47,584 nucleotides of DNA from Oscillospiraceae bacterium (GCA_900768245.1 CAAGCE010000235.1:1-47584); one strand, 5' to 3'. Counted from the first letter of the stretch, positions 1 to 7,108 are shown. Program-made: numbers and translations. The notes: generated by a model from the sequence alone, not told the origin.

Positions 1-11
1 CATCCTGCTGT

Positions 12-110
12 CTTTTGCATAACTTACTGCAACTGAACTTGTTCATTTTTAGGCACTTTTGCAAAGGTTACTGCAACTTTTTGGGCTGCTTGTTGCACTT
101 ACTTTTGCAT
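12..110. repeat. Direct repeats near the edge of an integrative element
   Basis: Two imperfect 23-bp direct repeats lie at 12-34 and 56-78, both of the form CTTTTGCA-(6 nt)-TTACTGCAACT. A third partial copy (CTTTTGCAT) is at 102-110. They sit 140-240 bp upstream of the recombinase start. Arm-type integrase sites or excisionase sites are often arranged like this, but that role is inference; the DNA could also be the end of a gene cut by the window. Confidence 0.4.
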
Positions 111-246
111 TTGACCAAATATATGCTTAATTCCACATAGAATTTTTAATTTGTTGTGCTAAAGTGTTGAAAATAGAGAGCGAATGTGTTATAATAATAC
201 TGCACTTACAGATTTCAACACAAAAGCGGTCAGGAAAGGAGTAAAA

Positions 247-1407
247 ATGACCGGAAATCTGATTATACGAAATGATGTATATCATATGCGTATCAATTTT
301 AAAAACGAAAATGGGAAATGGGCGAGCGTGACACGTTCTACCAAACTTCCCGTAAAGGGTAACAAAAAGCGTGCTCAGGCTATGCTTGATGAATTTATGA
401 AGCAGTTTGAAATTGGAAGCAGGTCATCTGCCAATGAAAATACAGATTATCTGTTCACCGAATATCTTGATTTGTGGCTTGATTTTGTAAAAGCGAATGT
501 TGCTGCTGCAACATTTTCAGGATACCGTAACTGCATCAAGATAATCAAACAACATTTTGAACCGCTCAATATAAAGCTTACCGAGTTGAAACCTATACAT
601 ATTCAGGAATTCTACACCAAGCGTCTTTCTGAAGGTGTAAAGGCCTCTACTGTAATCCATTATCACGCAAATATCCACAAGGCTCTTAAACACGCAGTTA
701 AAATGGAGCTTATCTCGAACAATCCTGCCGATAAGGTAGAGCGTCCCAAGAAGGATAATTTTACAGGAAGCTTTTATTCGGAGGAAGAAGTGCAGAAACT
801 TTTTGAAGCTTTTGTTGGTGATGAATGTGAACTATGCGTACATATTGCTGCGTTTTATGGATTCAGACGAAGTGAGATCATCGGATTAAAGTGGGATGCT
901 GTAGATTTTGATAATAAAACTATCACTATCAAGCACAAAGTCACAGAGGCACTCGATGACAACGGAAATTATAAACTTGTTATAGAAGATAAGTTGAAAA
1001 ATAAATCAAGCCTCAGAACCATGCCACTTATCCCTCATATTGAAACCATGCTGCTTGAAGAAAAGAAAAAGCAGGAGCATTACCGTAAACTTTGCGGTAA
1101 GTCCTACTCAAATGAGTTTGATGGTTACATCTGCCGTAAATCGACAGGAGAGCTTATTAAGCCTAACTTTTTCTCAGACCATTTTAAATGGATGCTGAAA
1201 AAGCATAATCTGAGAAAGATTCGACTGCATGATCTTCGTCACACATGTGCATCGCTGCTTCTTAAAAATGGTGTGCCGATAAAGCAGATACAGGAATGGC
1301 TTGGACATTCAAGTTACAACACAACTGCAAATATTTACAGCCACCTGGACTATTCCTCAAAAATCATGTCAGCGGAAACAATGGAAAAGACACTTGGTAT
1401 TATATAA
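247..1407 (+). CDS. Tyrosine recombinase (phage/ICE-type integrase)
   Basis: Site-specific recombinase that would integrate and excise a mobile element by strand exchange at att sites. The 386-residue protein has an AP2-like N-terminal arm-binding part (about 1-60), a SAM-like core-binding domain (about 70-160) and a C-terminal catalytic domain. The catalytic set is visible: the first Arg in FYGFRRSEI, the HxxR box in LHDLRHTCAS, the late His in WLGHSS and the Tyr nucleophile in ANIYSHLD. I chose the ATG at 247 because AAAGGAG lies just upstream; the ATG at 184 has no ribosome site. The gene points at the 3' end of tRNA-Leu 150 bp away, the usual arrangement for an element integrated in a tRNA gene. 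The rest of the element would lie left of the window. Confidence 0.93.
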   Translation: MTGNLIIRNDVYHMRINFKNENGKWASVTRSTKLPVKGNKKRAQAMLDEFMKQFEIGSRSSANENTDYLFTEYLDLWLDFVKANVAAATFSGYRNCIKIIKQHFEPLNIKLTELKPIHIQEFYTKRLSEGVKASTVIHYHANIHKALKHAVKMELISNNPADKVERPKKDNFTGSFYSEEEVQKLFEAFVGDECELCVHIAAFYGFRRSEIIGLKWDAVDFDNKTITIKHKVTEALDDNGNYKLVIEDKLKNKSSLRTMPLIPHIETMLLEEKKKQEHYRKLCGKSYSNEFDGYICRKSTGELIKPNFFSDHFKWMLKKHNLRKIRLHDLRHTCASLLLKNGVPIKQIQEWLGHSSYNTTANIYSHLDYSSKIMSAETMEKTLGII

Positions 1408-1510
1408 TACTTTGCATCGTGTTATTTTGTGTTAAACAGCCTTTGTGTCGTTTTTGTGCCGTTTTGTTCCAAATGTGATTGAAAGTGGGCGAAATACAGG
1501 CAAAATCTGA

Positions 1511-1555
1511 ACAATAAAAATCCTCTCAAAGCTCTATTTTACGTGCTTTGAGAGG
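1511..1555 (-). terminator. Intrinsic terminator of tRNA-Leu
   Basis: A perfect 11-bp inverted repeat (CCTCTCAAAGC at 1522-1532, GCTTTGAGAGG at 1545-1555) is followed, read on the minus strand, by ATTTTTATTG. It lies just downstream of the tRNA. Confidence 0.8.
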
Positions 1556-1558
1556 TCT

Positions 1559-1645
1559 TGGTGCCGCTAACCGGACTTGAACCGGTACGCTTTTAAGGGC
1601 GAGGGATTTTAAGTCCCTTGTGTCTGCCTATTCCACCACAGCGGC
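1559..1645 (-). tRNA. tRNA-Leu (anticodon UAA)
   Basis: The minus strand folds as an 87-nt class II tRNA. The acceptor stem GCCGCTG pairs with TAGCGGC, followed by A73 and an encoded CCA at 1559-1561. The anticodon stem AGGGA/TCCCT holds the loop CTTAAAA, giving anticodon TAA, and there is a long variable arm and the T-loop GGTTCAAGTCC. The 3' end faces the integrase gene, so it is the likely attB site. Confidence 0.95.
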
Positions 1646-1666
1646 ATATTAAGCATATTAAATAAA

Positions 1667-1949
1667 TTAAGCAATAAATATTATACATTCAAAATAAAAA
1701 TCTGTCAAGTGTTTTCTATAAAAACATTGCGAATTTTTCTTCAAAATGCATTGACGCCGTGCCGAACAGCGTTGCAATACAATTACCGGCACTTGGTCAA
1801 ATGGGCTTGCTCCTTCCTGCAAAGACGCAGACCTTAAAGAGGGCAGGCATTTTGCGGCAAACGCCTCCGCCGCAAAGCTAAAAAGCCGGGCAGAAAAGTT
1901 CCTTAAATAAGCTTTTCTCAGGGCAGCTTTTGCTTTGTTCCTTTTTATA
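1667..1949. other. Gene-free stretch, nothing recognised
   Basis: No reading frame here has a ribosome site or family resemblance. The DNA has GC-rich patches (around 1790-1880) with short complementary words such as AAAAGCCGGGCAGAAAAG against CTTTTCTCAGGGCAGCTTTT. It may be decayed repeat DNA extending from the hairpin repeat at 1950. Confidence 0.4.
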
Positions 1950-2226
1950 TTTTTTATTTGGATAGCCAACTTTTGCCTGAACCGCAGGTGACGTTTTCAA
2001 AAAGCCTGCATTGCAATGACTTTTCCCAAGGGCATTGTTACCCCGAATACGCAAAACACCGCAGCATTTGTGCGGACTGCAGGAACTATGTCTTACAGTT
2101 CCGTCATAAAGCTGCGGTGTTTGTATTTCCTGCGGTACAATGCCCTCAGGAACAGCCCGTGCCATCTTCGGTATGGGACATGTCTGCTGCAGATCCAAGC
2201 AAAAGCCGGCTTCCCAAATAAAAAAT
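1950..2226. repeat. GGGCATTG-family hairpin repeat, copy 1
   Basis: Outer arms (TTTTATTTGG..AGCC..CTTTTGC near 1950 and its near-complement ending about 2226) enclose nested hairpins. These are GGGCATTGTTACC with GGTACAATGCCC (2029 to about 2154), ACACCGCAGC with GCTGCGGTGT, and an inner CAGGAACT/AGTTCC stem. The same design recurs at 36174-36603 and partly at 45758-45870. No coding frame is supported, so it is a non-coding interspersed repeat. Confidence 0.75.
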
Positions 2227-2256
2227 AACAAAGGAAACGGACAAAATAAAATTTTT

Positions 2257-2466
2257 TTACAGGGTAAAAGAAGTTCCGTCGTCTGAAAACACGGGCTTCA
2301 TATTTTTTTCCGCAAAGAACTCCGTAATGAAGTTTTTCAGTTCTTCCGACGGTTCATCAACGGTAAAAAACTGCCCGCCGCAGCCGTCGTGAAAATGAAT
2401 TGCCGAGTTGAATTTTTCCGCTGCCGCCTTTTTCAGCTCCGCGGCGAGAGTAAAGCTTACAGTCAT
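2257..2466 (-). CDS. Small RDAC-like conserved protein
   Basis: 69-residue protein of unknown function. It resembles a small clostridial family named for an RDAC motif: here the segment reads IHFHDGCGGQFF, where the family usually has (I/L)RDACGGQ, followed by an acidic stretch and a C-terminal FSDDGTSFTL strand. The assignment comes from memory of the motif only. A good ribosome site (AGGAGA) precedes the ATG. It starts 14 nt after the deformylase stop on the same strand, so the two are probably cotranscribed. I cannot assign a biochemical role. Confidence 0.6.
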   Translation of the reverse strand: MTVSFTLAAELKKAAAEKFNSAIHFHDGCGGQFFTVDEPSEELKNFITEFFAEKNMKPVFSDDGTSFTL

Positions 2467-2480
2467 TTGCTGTTCTCCTA

Positions 2481-2894
2481 TCAGATGATTATTCCTTCAA
2501 AGTGATCCATTTCGTGCTGGATTATCTGCGCATCGAAACCGCTGAAAGTCTGCTTTTTCTTTTTGAATTTTTTGTCCAGATATTCCACCGTTATAACGCT
2601 ATGGCGCTTGGCTTTGCGCTCGCCCGTAAGGGACAGGCAGCCCTCCTCAGCTTCATAGCAGGCTTGGGACTTATCCGTTATTTTCGGGTTTATCATTATC
2701 ACAATATCCTTTCCGAACTGTGCCGCAAGGATAGTTTTATTCACGCCGATCATATTTGCCGCCATACCGACGCAATGGTCGGAATTTGCAGCAAGCGTAT
2801 CCGCAAGGTCTTTTATCGTATCGGTATCGCTTCTGTCTGCGGCTGTCGATCTCTGCCCGAGAAGTATCACATCTTTTACTATCGGTCTTACCAT
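2481..2894 (-). CDS. def: Peptide deformylase (short, atypical motif 1)
   Basis: Would remove the N-formyl group from nascent proteins using a metal ion. Two of the three signature motifs are intact: EEGCLSL (metal-binding Cys) and QHEMDH (two metal-binding His plus the catalytic Glu). Motif 1 normally reads GxGLAAxQxG; here it is VGMAANMIG, so Met replaces the usual oxyanion-binding Gln. The length of 137 residues fits short Gram-positive forms. I chose the ATG at 2894 (MVRPIVKDV) with AAAGGGA upstream; the longer frame adds a Lys-rich leader without a ribosome site. The Gln loss raises doubt about activity and suggests a second def elsewhere. Family membership is secure; activity is not. 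Confidence 0.88.
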   Translation of the reverse strand: MVRPIVKDVILLGQRSTAADRSDTDTIKDLADTLAANSDHCVGMAANMIGVNKTILAAQFGKDIVIMINPKITDKSQACYEAEEGCLSLTGERKAKRHSVITVEYLDKKFKKKKQTFSGFDAQIIQHEMDHFEGIII

Positions 2895-3040
2895 TATATC
2901 ATTTCCCTTTATTTTTTTATTATAATTATACAATATACAGTTTTTTTGTCAATACAGTCATTTTATGCCGATTTTTTCAGTTTTTTGCAATGTATATACT
3001 TTTATTCATATTTCATTGTTAAAATTGAATACTTATGTCA

Positions 3041-3069
3041 TTGACTTTGTTGATAAATGATTGTATAAT
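3041..3069 (+). promoter_or_regulatory. Promoter of nfnAB
   Basis: TTGACT (3041-3046), a 17-nt spacer and TATAAT (3064-3069), about 70 nt before the nfnA start. Near-perfect sigma-A type. Confidence 0.8.
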
Positions 3070-3136
3070 TTAATACAGTGCGAATTGCAGCTTAGGGAGA
3101 TTATGCGCACAACATTTTATGAAAAGGAATGAGAAA

Positions 3137-3979
3137 ATGTATAAGATTCTTCGCAAAAAAGTGCTGAATCCAACAGTTACTCTTATGGATATTGAAGCAC
3201 CAATGATCGCTAAAAAAGCTGAACCCGGTCAGTTTATTATTCTCAGAGTTGATGAAGAGGGCGAACGTATTCCTCTCACTATCGCTGATTTCGACAGAGA
3301 AAAGGGCATCATCACGATCATTTTCCAGATCGTAGGTGCAACCACAGAAAAGCTCAATCATAAAAATGAAGGCGAATATATTCAGGACTTCGTTGGTCCT
3401 CTCGGTGTTGCCTCACATACAGAGGGTCTTAAAAAGGTCGCTGTTATCGGCGGCGGCGTAGGCTGCGCTATCGCTTACCCTATCGCTAAGAAGCTCCACA
3501 ATCAGGGCTGTGAGGTCCACTCCATCGTCGGCTTCAGAAACAAGGATCTCGTTATCCTTGAAGATGAATTCAAGGCTGTTTCTGATAAGCTCTGCATGAT
3601 GACAGACGACGGCTCACACGGCACTAAGGGTCTTGTTACCGATGCTCTCAAGCAGCTTATTGAAAGCGGCGAAAAGTATGATGAAGTCATCACTATCGGT
3701 CCTCTTATCATGATGAAATTCGTTACACTCCTTACAAAGCAGTATGACATCAAGACTGTCGTTTCTATGAACCCTATTATGATAGACGGTACAGGAATGT
3801 GCGGCGGCTGCCGTCTTACTGTCGGCGGAGAAACAAAGTTTGCCTGCGTTGACGGTCCTGATTTTGACGGTCACCTCGTTGACTTTGACGAAGCTATCGA
3901 GCGTTCATCAATGTACAAGCCATTTGAACGCCGCAAGCACGAAGAAACCTGCAATCTCTTCGCTAAGGAGGTAAAATAA
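3137..3979 (+). CDS. nfnA: NADH-dependent reduced ferredoxin:NADP oxidoreductase subunit A
   Basis: Small subunit of the cytosolic NfnAB complex, which couples NADH and reduced ferredoxin oxidation to NADP reduction by flavin-based electron bifurcation. The 280 residues show an N-terminal flavin-binding barrel (RIPLTIADFD, with GPLGVAS nearby), an NAD-binding fold (VAVIGGGVGCAIAYPIAKKL) and a C-terminal [2Fe-2S] site (GTGMCGGCRLTVGG, then KFACVDGP). The ATG at 3137 is preferred over that at 3119 because AAGGAATG sits about 8 nt upstream of it. It is followed after 2 nt by nfnB, whose ribosome site AAGGAGG lies within the end of this gene. Dihydroorotate dehydrogenase electron-transfer subunits are related, but the partner gene settles the call. 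Confidence 0.9.
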   Translation: MYKILRKKVLNPTVTLMDIEAPMIAKKAEPGQFIILRVDEEGERIPLTIADFDREKGIITIIFQIVGATTEKLNHKNEGEYIQDFVGPLGVASHTEGLKKVAVIGGGVGCAIAYPIAKKLHNQGCEVHSIVGFRNKDLVILEDEFKAVSDKLCMMTDDGSHGTKGLVTDALKQLIESGEKYDEVITIGPLIMMKFVTLLTKQYDIKTVVSMNPIMIDGTGMCGGCRLTVGGETKFACVDGPDFDGHLVDFDEAIERSSMYKPFERRKHEETCNLFAKEVK

Positions 3980-3981
3980 TC

Positions 3982-5370
3982 ATGCCTAATATGTCACTTA
4001 AAAAAAATGAAATGCCTGCTCAGGATCCAAAGGTAAGAAGCGGCAACTTTAAGGAAGTTACTCTCGGTTATTCCAAGGAAACCGCTCTCGATGAAGCAGC
4101 AAGATGTCTTCACTGCAAGAACAAGCCTTGCGTAAACGGCTGTCCTGTAGGTATCAACATTCCTGACTTTATCGAAAGAGTCGTTGCAGAGGATTTTGAC
4201 GGTGCTTATGATATTATTTCAAAGTCAAGCTCACTCCCTGCTGTATGCGGACGTGTATGTCCTCAAGAAACACAGTGCGAAGGCAAGTGTGTAAGAGGCA
4301 TCAAGGGTGAACCTGTCGGAATCGGCAGACTTGAAAGATTCGTTGCCGACTGGCACAACGAACACAGCACAGCTGTTCCTGTAAAGCCTGAGCCAAACGG
4401 TCATAAGGTCGCAGTTATCGGTGCAGGTCCTTCAGGTCTTACCTGTGCAGGCGACCTCGCTAAGATGGGCTATGACGTTACAATTTACGAAGCACTCCAC
4501 CTTGCAGGCGGTGTTCTCGTTTACGGTATCCCTGAATTCAGACTTCCTAAGGCTATCGTTCAGAAGGAAGTTGACGGTCTTAAGGCTCTCGGCGTAACAG
4601 TAAACACAAATACTGTTGTCGGCAAGACAATTTCCGTTGATGAACTCTTTGATATGGGTTATGAATCCATATTCATTGGTTCAGGTGCAGGTCTTCCAAG
4701 ATTTATGGGTATCCCCGGTGAAAACTTCAAGGGTGTTTACTCCGCTAACGAATTCCTTACAAGAACAAATCTTATGAAGGCTTACAAGCCTGATTCAGAT
4801 ACACCTATCGAACGTGCAAAGAGCGTAGCTGTTGTCGGCGGCGGTAACGTTGCAATGGACGCAGCAAGATGTGCTAAGCGTCTTGGTGCTGAAAATGTAT
4901 ACATAGTATACAGAAGAGGCGAAGCTGAAATGCCGGCCCGTAACGAAGAGATCGAACACGCTAAGGAAGAAGGCATCATCTTCAAGACACTCAACAACCC
5001 TGTTGAGATACTCGGCGATGAGCACAAGTTCGTAAACGGTATGAAGTGCATTGAAATGGAGCTTGGCGAACCTGACGCAAGCGGCAGAAGAAGTCCTATC
5101 GAAAAGAAGGGTTCTGAATTTGTACTTGACGTTGACTGCGTTGTAATGTCGATCGGTACATCACCTAACCCACTTATCAGAAACACAACAAAGGGACTTG
5201 AAACAAACCGTAAGGGCTGCTTCATCTGCGATGAAAACGGTCTTACATCAAGAGAAGGTGTTTATGCAGGCGGCGACGCTGTAACAGGTGCTGCTACTGT
5301 AATTCTTGCAATGGGTGCAGGCAAAACTGCAGCTAAGGCAATGGACGAATACATCAAGTCCAAGAAGTGA
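3982..5370 (+). CDS. nfnB: NfnAB subunit B (GltD-like NADPH oxidoreductase)
   Basis: Large subunit (462 residues) of the NfnAB transhydrogenase, homologous to the small subunit of glutamate synthase. It carries two [4Fe-4S] clusters and an FAD site where bifurcation occurs. Seen in order: Cys-rich N-terminus (CLHCKNKPCVNGCPVGI, then CGRVCPQETQCEGKCVRG), FAD fold (VAVIGAGPSGLTCAGDL), NADPH fold (VAVVGGGNVAMDAARCAKRL) and a C-terminal FAD segment (GVYAGGDAVTGAATVILAMG). It is translationally coupled to nfnA and followed by a terminator, so the pair forms a two-gene operon. No glutamate synthase large subunit lies nearby, which favours Nfn over GltD. Confidence 0.92.
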   Translation: MPNMSLKKNEMPAQDPKVRSGNFKEVTLGYSKETALDEAARCLHCKNKPCVNGCPVGINIPDFIERVVAEDFDGAYDIISKSSSLPAVCGRVCPQETQCEGKCVRGIKGEPVGIGRLERFVADWHNEHSTAVPVKPEPNGHKVAVIGAGPSGLTCAGDLAKMGYDVTIYEALHLAGGVLVYGIPEFRLPKAIVQKEVDGLKALGVTVNTNTVVGKTISVDELFDMGYESIFIGSGAGLPRFMGIPGENFKGVYSANEFLTRTNLMKAYKPDSDTPIERAKSVAVVGGGNVAMDAARCAKRLGAENVYIVYRRGEAEMPARNEEIEHAKEEGIIFKTLNNPVEILGDEHKFVNGMKCIEMELGEPDASGRRSPIEKKGSEFVLDVDCVVMSIGTSPNPLIRNTTKGLETNRKGCFICDENGLTSREGVYAGGDAVTGAATVILAMGAGKTAAKAMDEYIKSKK

Positions 5371-5388
5371 TCCACAATATATAAAATC

Positions 5389-5422
5389 AGCGGTTCAGTT
5401 AATTCTGAACCGCTTTTTGTTT
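5389..5422. terminator. Intrinsic terminator after nfnB, shared by the convergent gene
   Basis: AGCGGTTCAG/CTGAACCGCT stem (5389-5398 and 5405-5414) with a 6-nt loop, followed by TTTTTGTTT on the plus strand. On the minus strand it is followed by GATTTTAT, so it may also serve the CPCC gene. Confidence 0.9.
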
Positions 5423-5651
5423 ATTCATCAGCTAATGGTTTGCGTACTTCTTTTATAAATCGCTCCTCACAAGCACCAAAGCTTGAAAAATTCTTTTTTG
5501 CATTAACAAGGTCAACGTCGTTTGCACCGCCTGCACAATCTGGACATTCGTCCTGAAAAGGGTCGTCCTCCCAGAAGCACACAGGGCATATGTCATATTC
5601 CCCTCTTGATGTCAGGGTCTTATATCCGCAGCAGGGACATTTGTATTTCAT
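5421..5651 (-). CDS. CPCC-type cysteine-rich protein
   Basis: 76-residue small protein of the Cys-rich CPCC family; function unknown, probably zinc binding. The N-terminus reads KYKCPCCGYKTL, then CPVCFWEDDPFQ and ECPDCAGGAN, giving paired Cys motifs as in zinc ribbons. AAGGAGG lies upstream of the ATG. It is convergent with nfnB, sharing the terminator hairpin. Members of this family often sit near small toxin or immunity-like genes; the unit just upstream (5766-6195) is of that kind, but a link is only suggested by position. Confidence 0.85.
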   Translation of the reverse strand: MKYKCPCCGYKTLTSRGEYDICPVCFWEDDPFQDECPDCAGGANDVDLVNAKKNFSSFGACEERFIKEVRKPLADE

Positions 5652-5690
5652 TCCGCAGCCTCCTTATACTTAACACCAATTATAAGCTAT

Positions 5691-5729
5691 ACAAAAAATG
5701 GAGCATAATCTTGCATATATGGATTATGC
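5691..5729 (-). terminator. Intrinsic terminator of the 5766-6195 unit
   Basis: GCATAATC/GATTATGC stem (5703-5710, 5722-5729) followed on the minus strand by TCCATTTTTTG. It lies 37 nt past the stop of the 54-residue ORF. Confidence 0.65.
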
Positions 5730-5765
5730 GATGATTTTTGTCTATAGTTTTATTGGTGTTTAGTA

Positions 5766-5930
5766 TTACTGTCTGTTCCGGTAATCAATTCCGTCATCGG
5801 GAATAAAATATGTGCGTATATATCCGTCAGCGGAAAGCACAAGGAACTCGCCTGTTTTCTTGTTAAAATAAAGCTTGTCATTGTCGTCTGAAGTCTTGGT
5901 CAGGACATTTTTTGATGAAGAGCTTAGCAC
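5766..5930 (-). CDS. Small ORF with toxin-tail-like C-terminus
   Basis: 54-residue frame starting at GTG 7 nt after the stop of the upstream membrane protein, with no clear ribosome site, so translation would rely on coupling. The second half, KLYFNKKTGEFLVLSADG then YIRTYFIPDDGIDYRNRQ, resembles the C-terminal end of small nuclease-like domains that close phage-head or contact-dependent toxin proteins (pattern ADGYIRTFFxPxDGIxYxxxQ). That resemblance is from memory and unverified. It could be a decayed fragment of such a protein or a small functional domain. It is followed by an intrinsic terminator and lies in a bicistronic unit under the promoter at 6251-6279. Confidence 0.4.
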   Translation of the reverse strand: MLSSSSKNVLTKTSDDNDKLYFNKKTGEFLVLSADGYIRTYFIPDDGIDYRNRQ

Positions 5931-5937
5931 CCTGATT

Positions 5938-6195
5938 TTATTTTTCGCTGAAGGTCAGGATCGTTTTCTTGGTAAACATAAGGTATATGCCGAACGGTAT
6001 CACGCCGAGTACAAGCTCCATATCGTTGGCAAAAAGTACGGCAAATACTGCTGCGGCAATGAGTGCAAGTCCGCATAAACGCTGCTTCATATGATTTTTT
6101 CTCTCTGTATAGCTTGTGCGGACAATATATTTTTCTCTGTCGCCGGCATAATTTTTTTCTGTAAGTGCCTTTGCATTTGAGCTTCCGTAATTCAT
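5938..6195 (-). CDS. Small membrane protein, unknown function
   Basis: 85 residues: a polar, basic N-terminus (about 1-37) and two hydrophobic segments (RLCGLALIAAAVFAVLF, then LVLGVIPFGIYLMF) forming a probable membrane hairpin. AAGGGG lies upstream of the ATG. It is expressed from a consensus promoter at 6251-6279 that is surrounded by three copies of a 12-bp operator-like word. No family recognised. The overlapping 144-residue frame on the same strand has no membrane logic or ribosome site and is not preferred. Confidence 0.6.
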   Translation of the reverse strand: MNYGSSNAKALTEKNYAGDREKYIVRTSYTERKNHMKQRLCGLALIAAAVFAVLFANDMELVLGVIPFGIYLMFTKKTILTFSEK

Positions 6196-6217
6196 GATAA
6201 TTCCCCTTTTCTATATC

Positions 6218-6279
6218 GTACATTTGTTCAACACGTTTGTTCCGTTTCATATTATAGAACAAACGTACGATTTTGTCAA
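6218..6279 (-). promoter_or_regulatory. Consensus promoter with three operator-like boxes
   Basis: Minus strand: TTGACA (6274-6279), 17-nt spacer, TATAAT (6251-6256). A 12-bp word GAACAAAYGTRY occurs at 6257-6268 (inside the spacer, read on +), 6231-6242 and 6218-6229 (both read on -). The first two form a 10-bp inverted repeat around the -10 box. The GAAC-N4-GT half pattern recalls Gram-positive LexA boxes (GAAC-N4-GTTC) but is not exact. Confidence 0.7.
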
Positions 6280-6320
6280 GGAGTTTTATCACAAAATAAT
6301 GCACAAATCGAACAATTGTT

Positions 6321-6611
6321 TTATATTGATTTATGATAAAAATATAAAAAAACTGCAAGAGCCGCTATCTGAATCACGATAATACACGGAATACCTATCA
6401 TAAAACGCTTATGCTTGGTTTTATGATGGTATTTTTTCATAGATGCATACATTGCGGCAGAGCCGCCAAACGCTGAAACCAGAAACAAGGTGCTTTCCCT
6501 TATGCGCCATTTTCCTTCTTTTGCCCGTTTTTTATCGACATACGGCAGCACCCAGCCAATTATGCTTATTATCACAAAATACGCCCCGATAATTATCAGC
6601 TTTTCCCTCAT
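6321..6611 (-). CDS. DUF1294 family membrane protein
   Basis: 96-residue integral membrane protein of unknown function. The family hallmarks are visible: GWVLPYVDKKRAKEGKWRI followed by RESTLFLVSAFGGSAAMYA, then HHKTKHKRFMIGIP and a last hydrophobic helix. Roughly three membrane segments. The ATG at 6611 is chosen because GAGGGGG lies about 8 nt upstream; the frame extends to a TTG at 6626 that overlaps this ribosome site. It lies just downstream of the terminator ending the tiny-ORF transcript, so it is probably not part of that unit. Confidence 0.85.
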   Translation of the reverse strand: MREKLIIIGAYFVIISIIGWVLPYVDKKRAKEGKWRIRESTLFLVSAFGGSAAMYASMKKYHHKTKHKRFMIGIPCIIVIQIAALAVFLYFYHKSI

Positions 6612-6630
6612 CTTAAACCCCCTCAAAAAA

Positions 6631-6663
6631 TAAAAAAGGAACTGCCGACCTGACAGTTCCTTG
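6631..6663 (-). terminator. Terminator closing the tiny-ORF array transcript
   Basis: Read on the minus strand, AAGGAACTG pairs with CAGTTCCTT around a short GTC-rich loop and is followed by TTTTTTATT. It lies 53 nt after the last GGAGTGAG motif. Confidence 0.85.
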
Positions 6664-6731
6664 AATTTTCTGAATTAAGTTAAATATAATCTAACTTCAG
6701 CTAAATGTTCTGGTGGTCTCACTCCAAACTC

Positions 6732-6764
6732 TTAGAATTTCAAAACTCTCAAAACATTCATCAT
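6732..6764 (-). CDS. Tiny ORF, array unit 1 (MMNVLRVLKF)
   Basis: Ten codons, ribosome site AGAAGTGG 5 nt upstream, TAA stop 6 nt before the GGAGTGAGACC motif. Last unit of the transcript. Hydrophobic and basic peptide of unknown function. Confidence 0.5.
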   Translation of the reverse strand: MMNVLRVLKF

Positions 6765-6823
6765 ATGTACCACTTCTTTCATCTATTTAAAAGCAATGGT
6801 TCATGCTGTTCAGTTCATCGGAC

Positions 6824-6880
6824 TCACTCCTGTAATTCATATTCCCCGGTATAAATTTTCATTGCAGCCATCTGCCACAT
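6824..6880 (-). CDS. Tiny ORF, array unit 2 (18 codons)
   Basis: Peptide MWQMAAMKIYTGEYELQE, the longest of the array. Ribosome site AAGGAG at 6891-6896, 10 nt before the ATG. Unlike the others its stop (TGA) lies inside the GGAGTGAGTCC motif. Confidence 0.45.
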   Translation of the reverse strand: MWQMAAMKIYTGEYELQE

Positions 6881-6951
6881 ATGAACTCAACTCCTTAGGA
6901 ATTATTTGTTTTACAAGCTCCGATCAGCACATTGGACTCACTCCCGAATTT

Positions 6952-6987
6952 TCAGAATTTAATTAAATAAGCGGTTCTTAATTTCAT
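6952..6987 (-). CDS. Tiny ORF, array unit 3 (MKLRTAYLIKF)
   Basis: Eleven codons. The ribosome site AAGGTGAT (6992-6999) matches the 16S anti-Shine-Dalgarno over eight bases if the usual ATCACCTCC end is present. TGA stop 7 nt before GGAGTGAGTCC. Confidence 0.5.
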   Translation of the reverse strand: MKLRTAYLIKF

Positions 6988-7075
6988 ATTAATCACCTTA
7001 GGTTTTATAAAATCAGATCGTAATACCCACCGTTTCCGGTATCGCCTTACCTAACCTGTCGGACTCACTCCAATT

Positions 7076-7108
7076 CTATCTGAAATATTTCATATAACTC
7101 ATTTTCAT
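7076..7108 (-). CDS. Tiny ORF, array unit 4 (MKMSYMKYFR)
   Basis: Ten codons, ribosome site AAGGTGTGAT at 7113-7122, TAG stop 4 nt before GGAGTGAGTCC. Near-paralogue of the next unit: both end YFR-stop in the same context. Confidence 0.5.
   Translation of the reverse strand: MKMSYMKYFR

Noticed and set aside
1667..2231. ORFs of 70-117 residues on both strands
   Set aside because: They overlap the hairpin repeat, lack ribosome sites and resemble no family.
5924..6358. 144-residue minus-strand ORF overlapping the 85-residue membrane protein
   Set aside because: No ribosome site, very basic and Cys-rich composition typical of a shadow frame; the overlapping 85-residue frame has AAGGGG and clear membrane helices.
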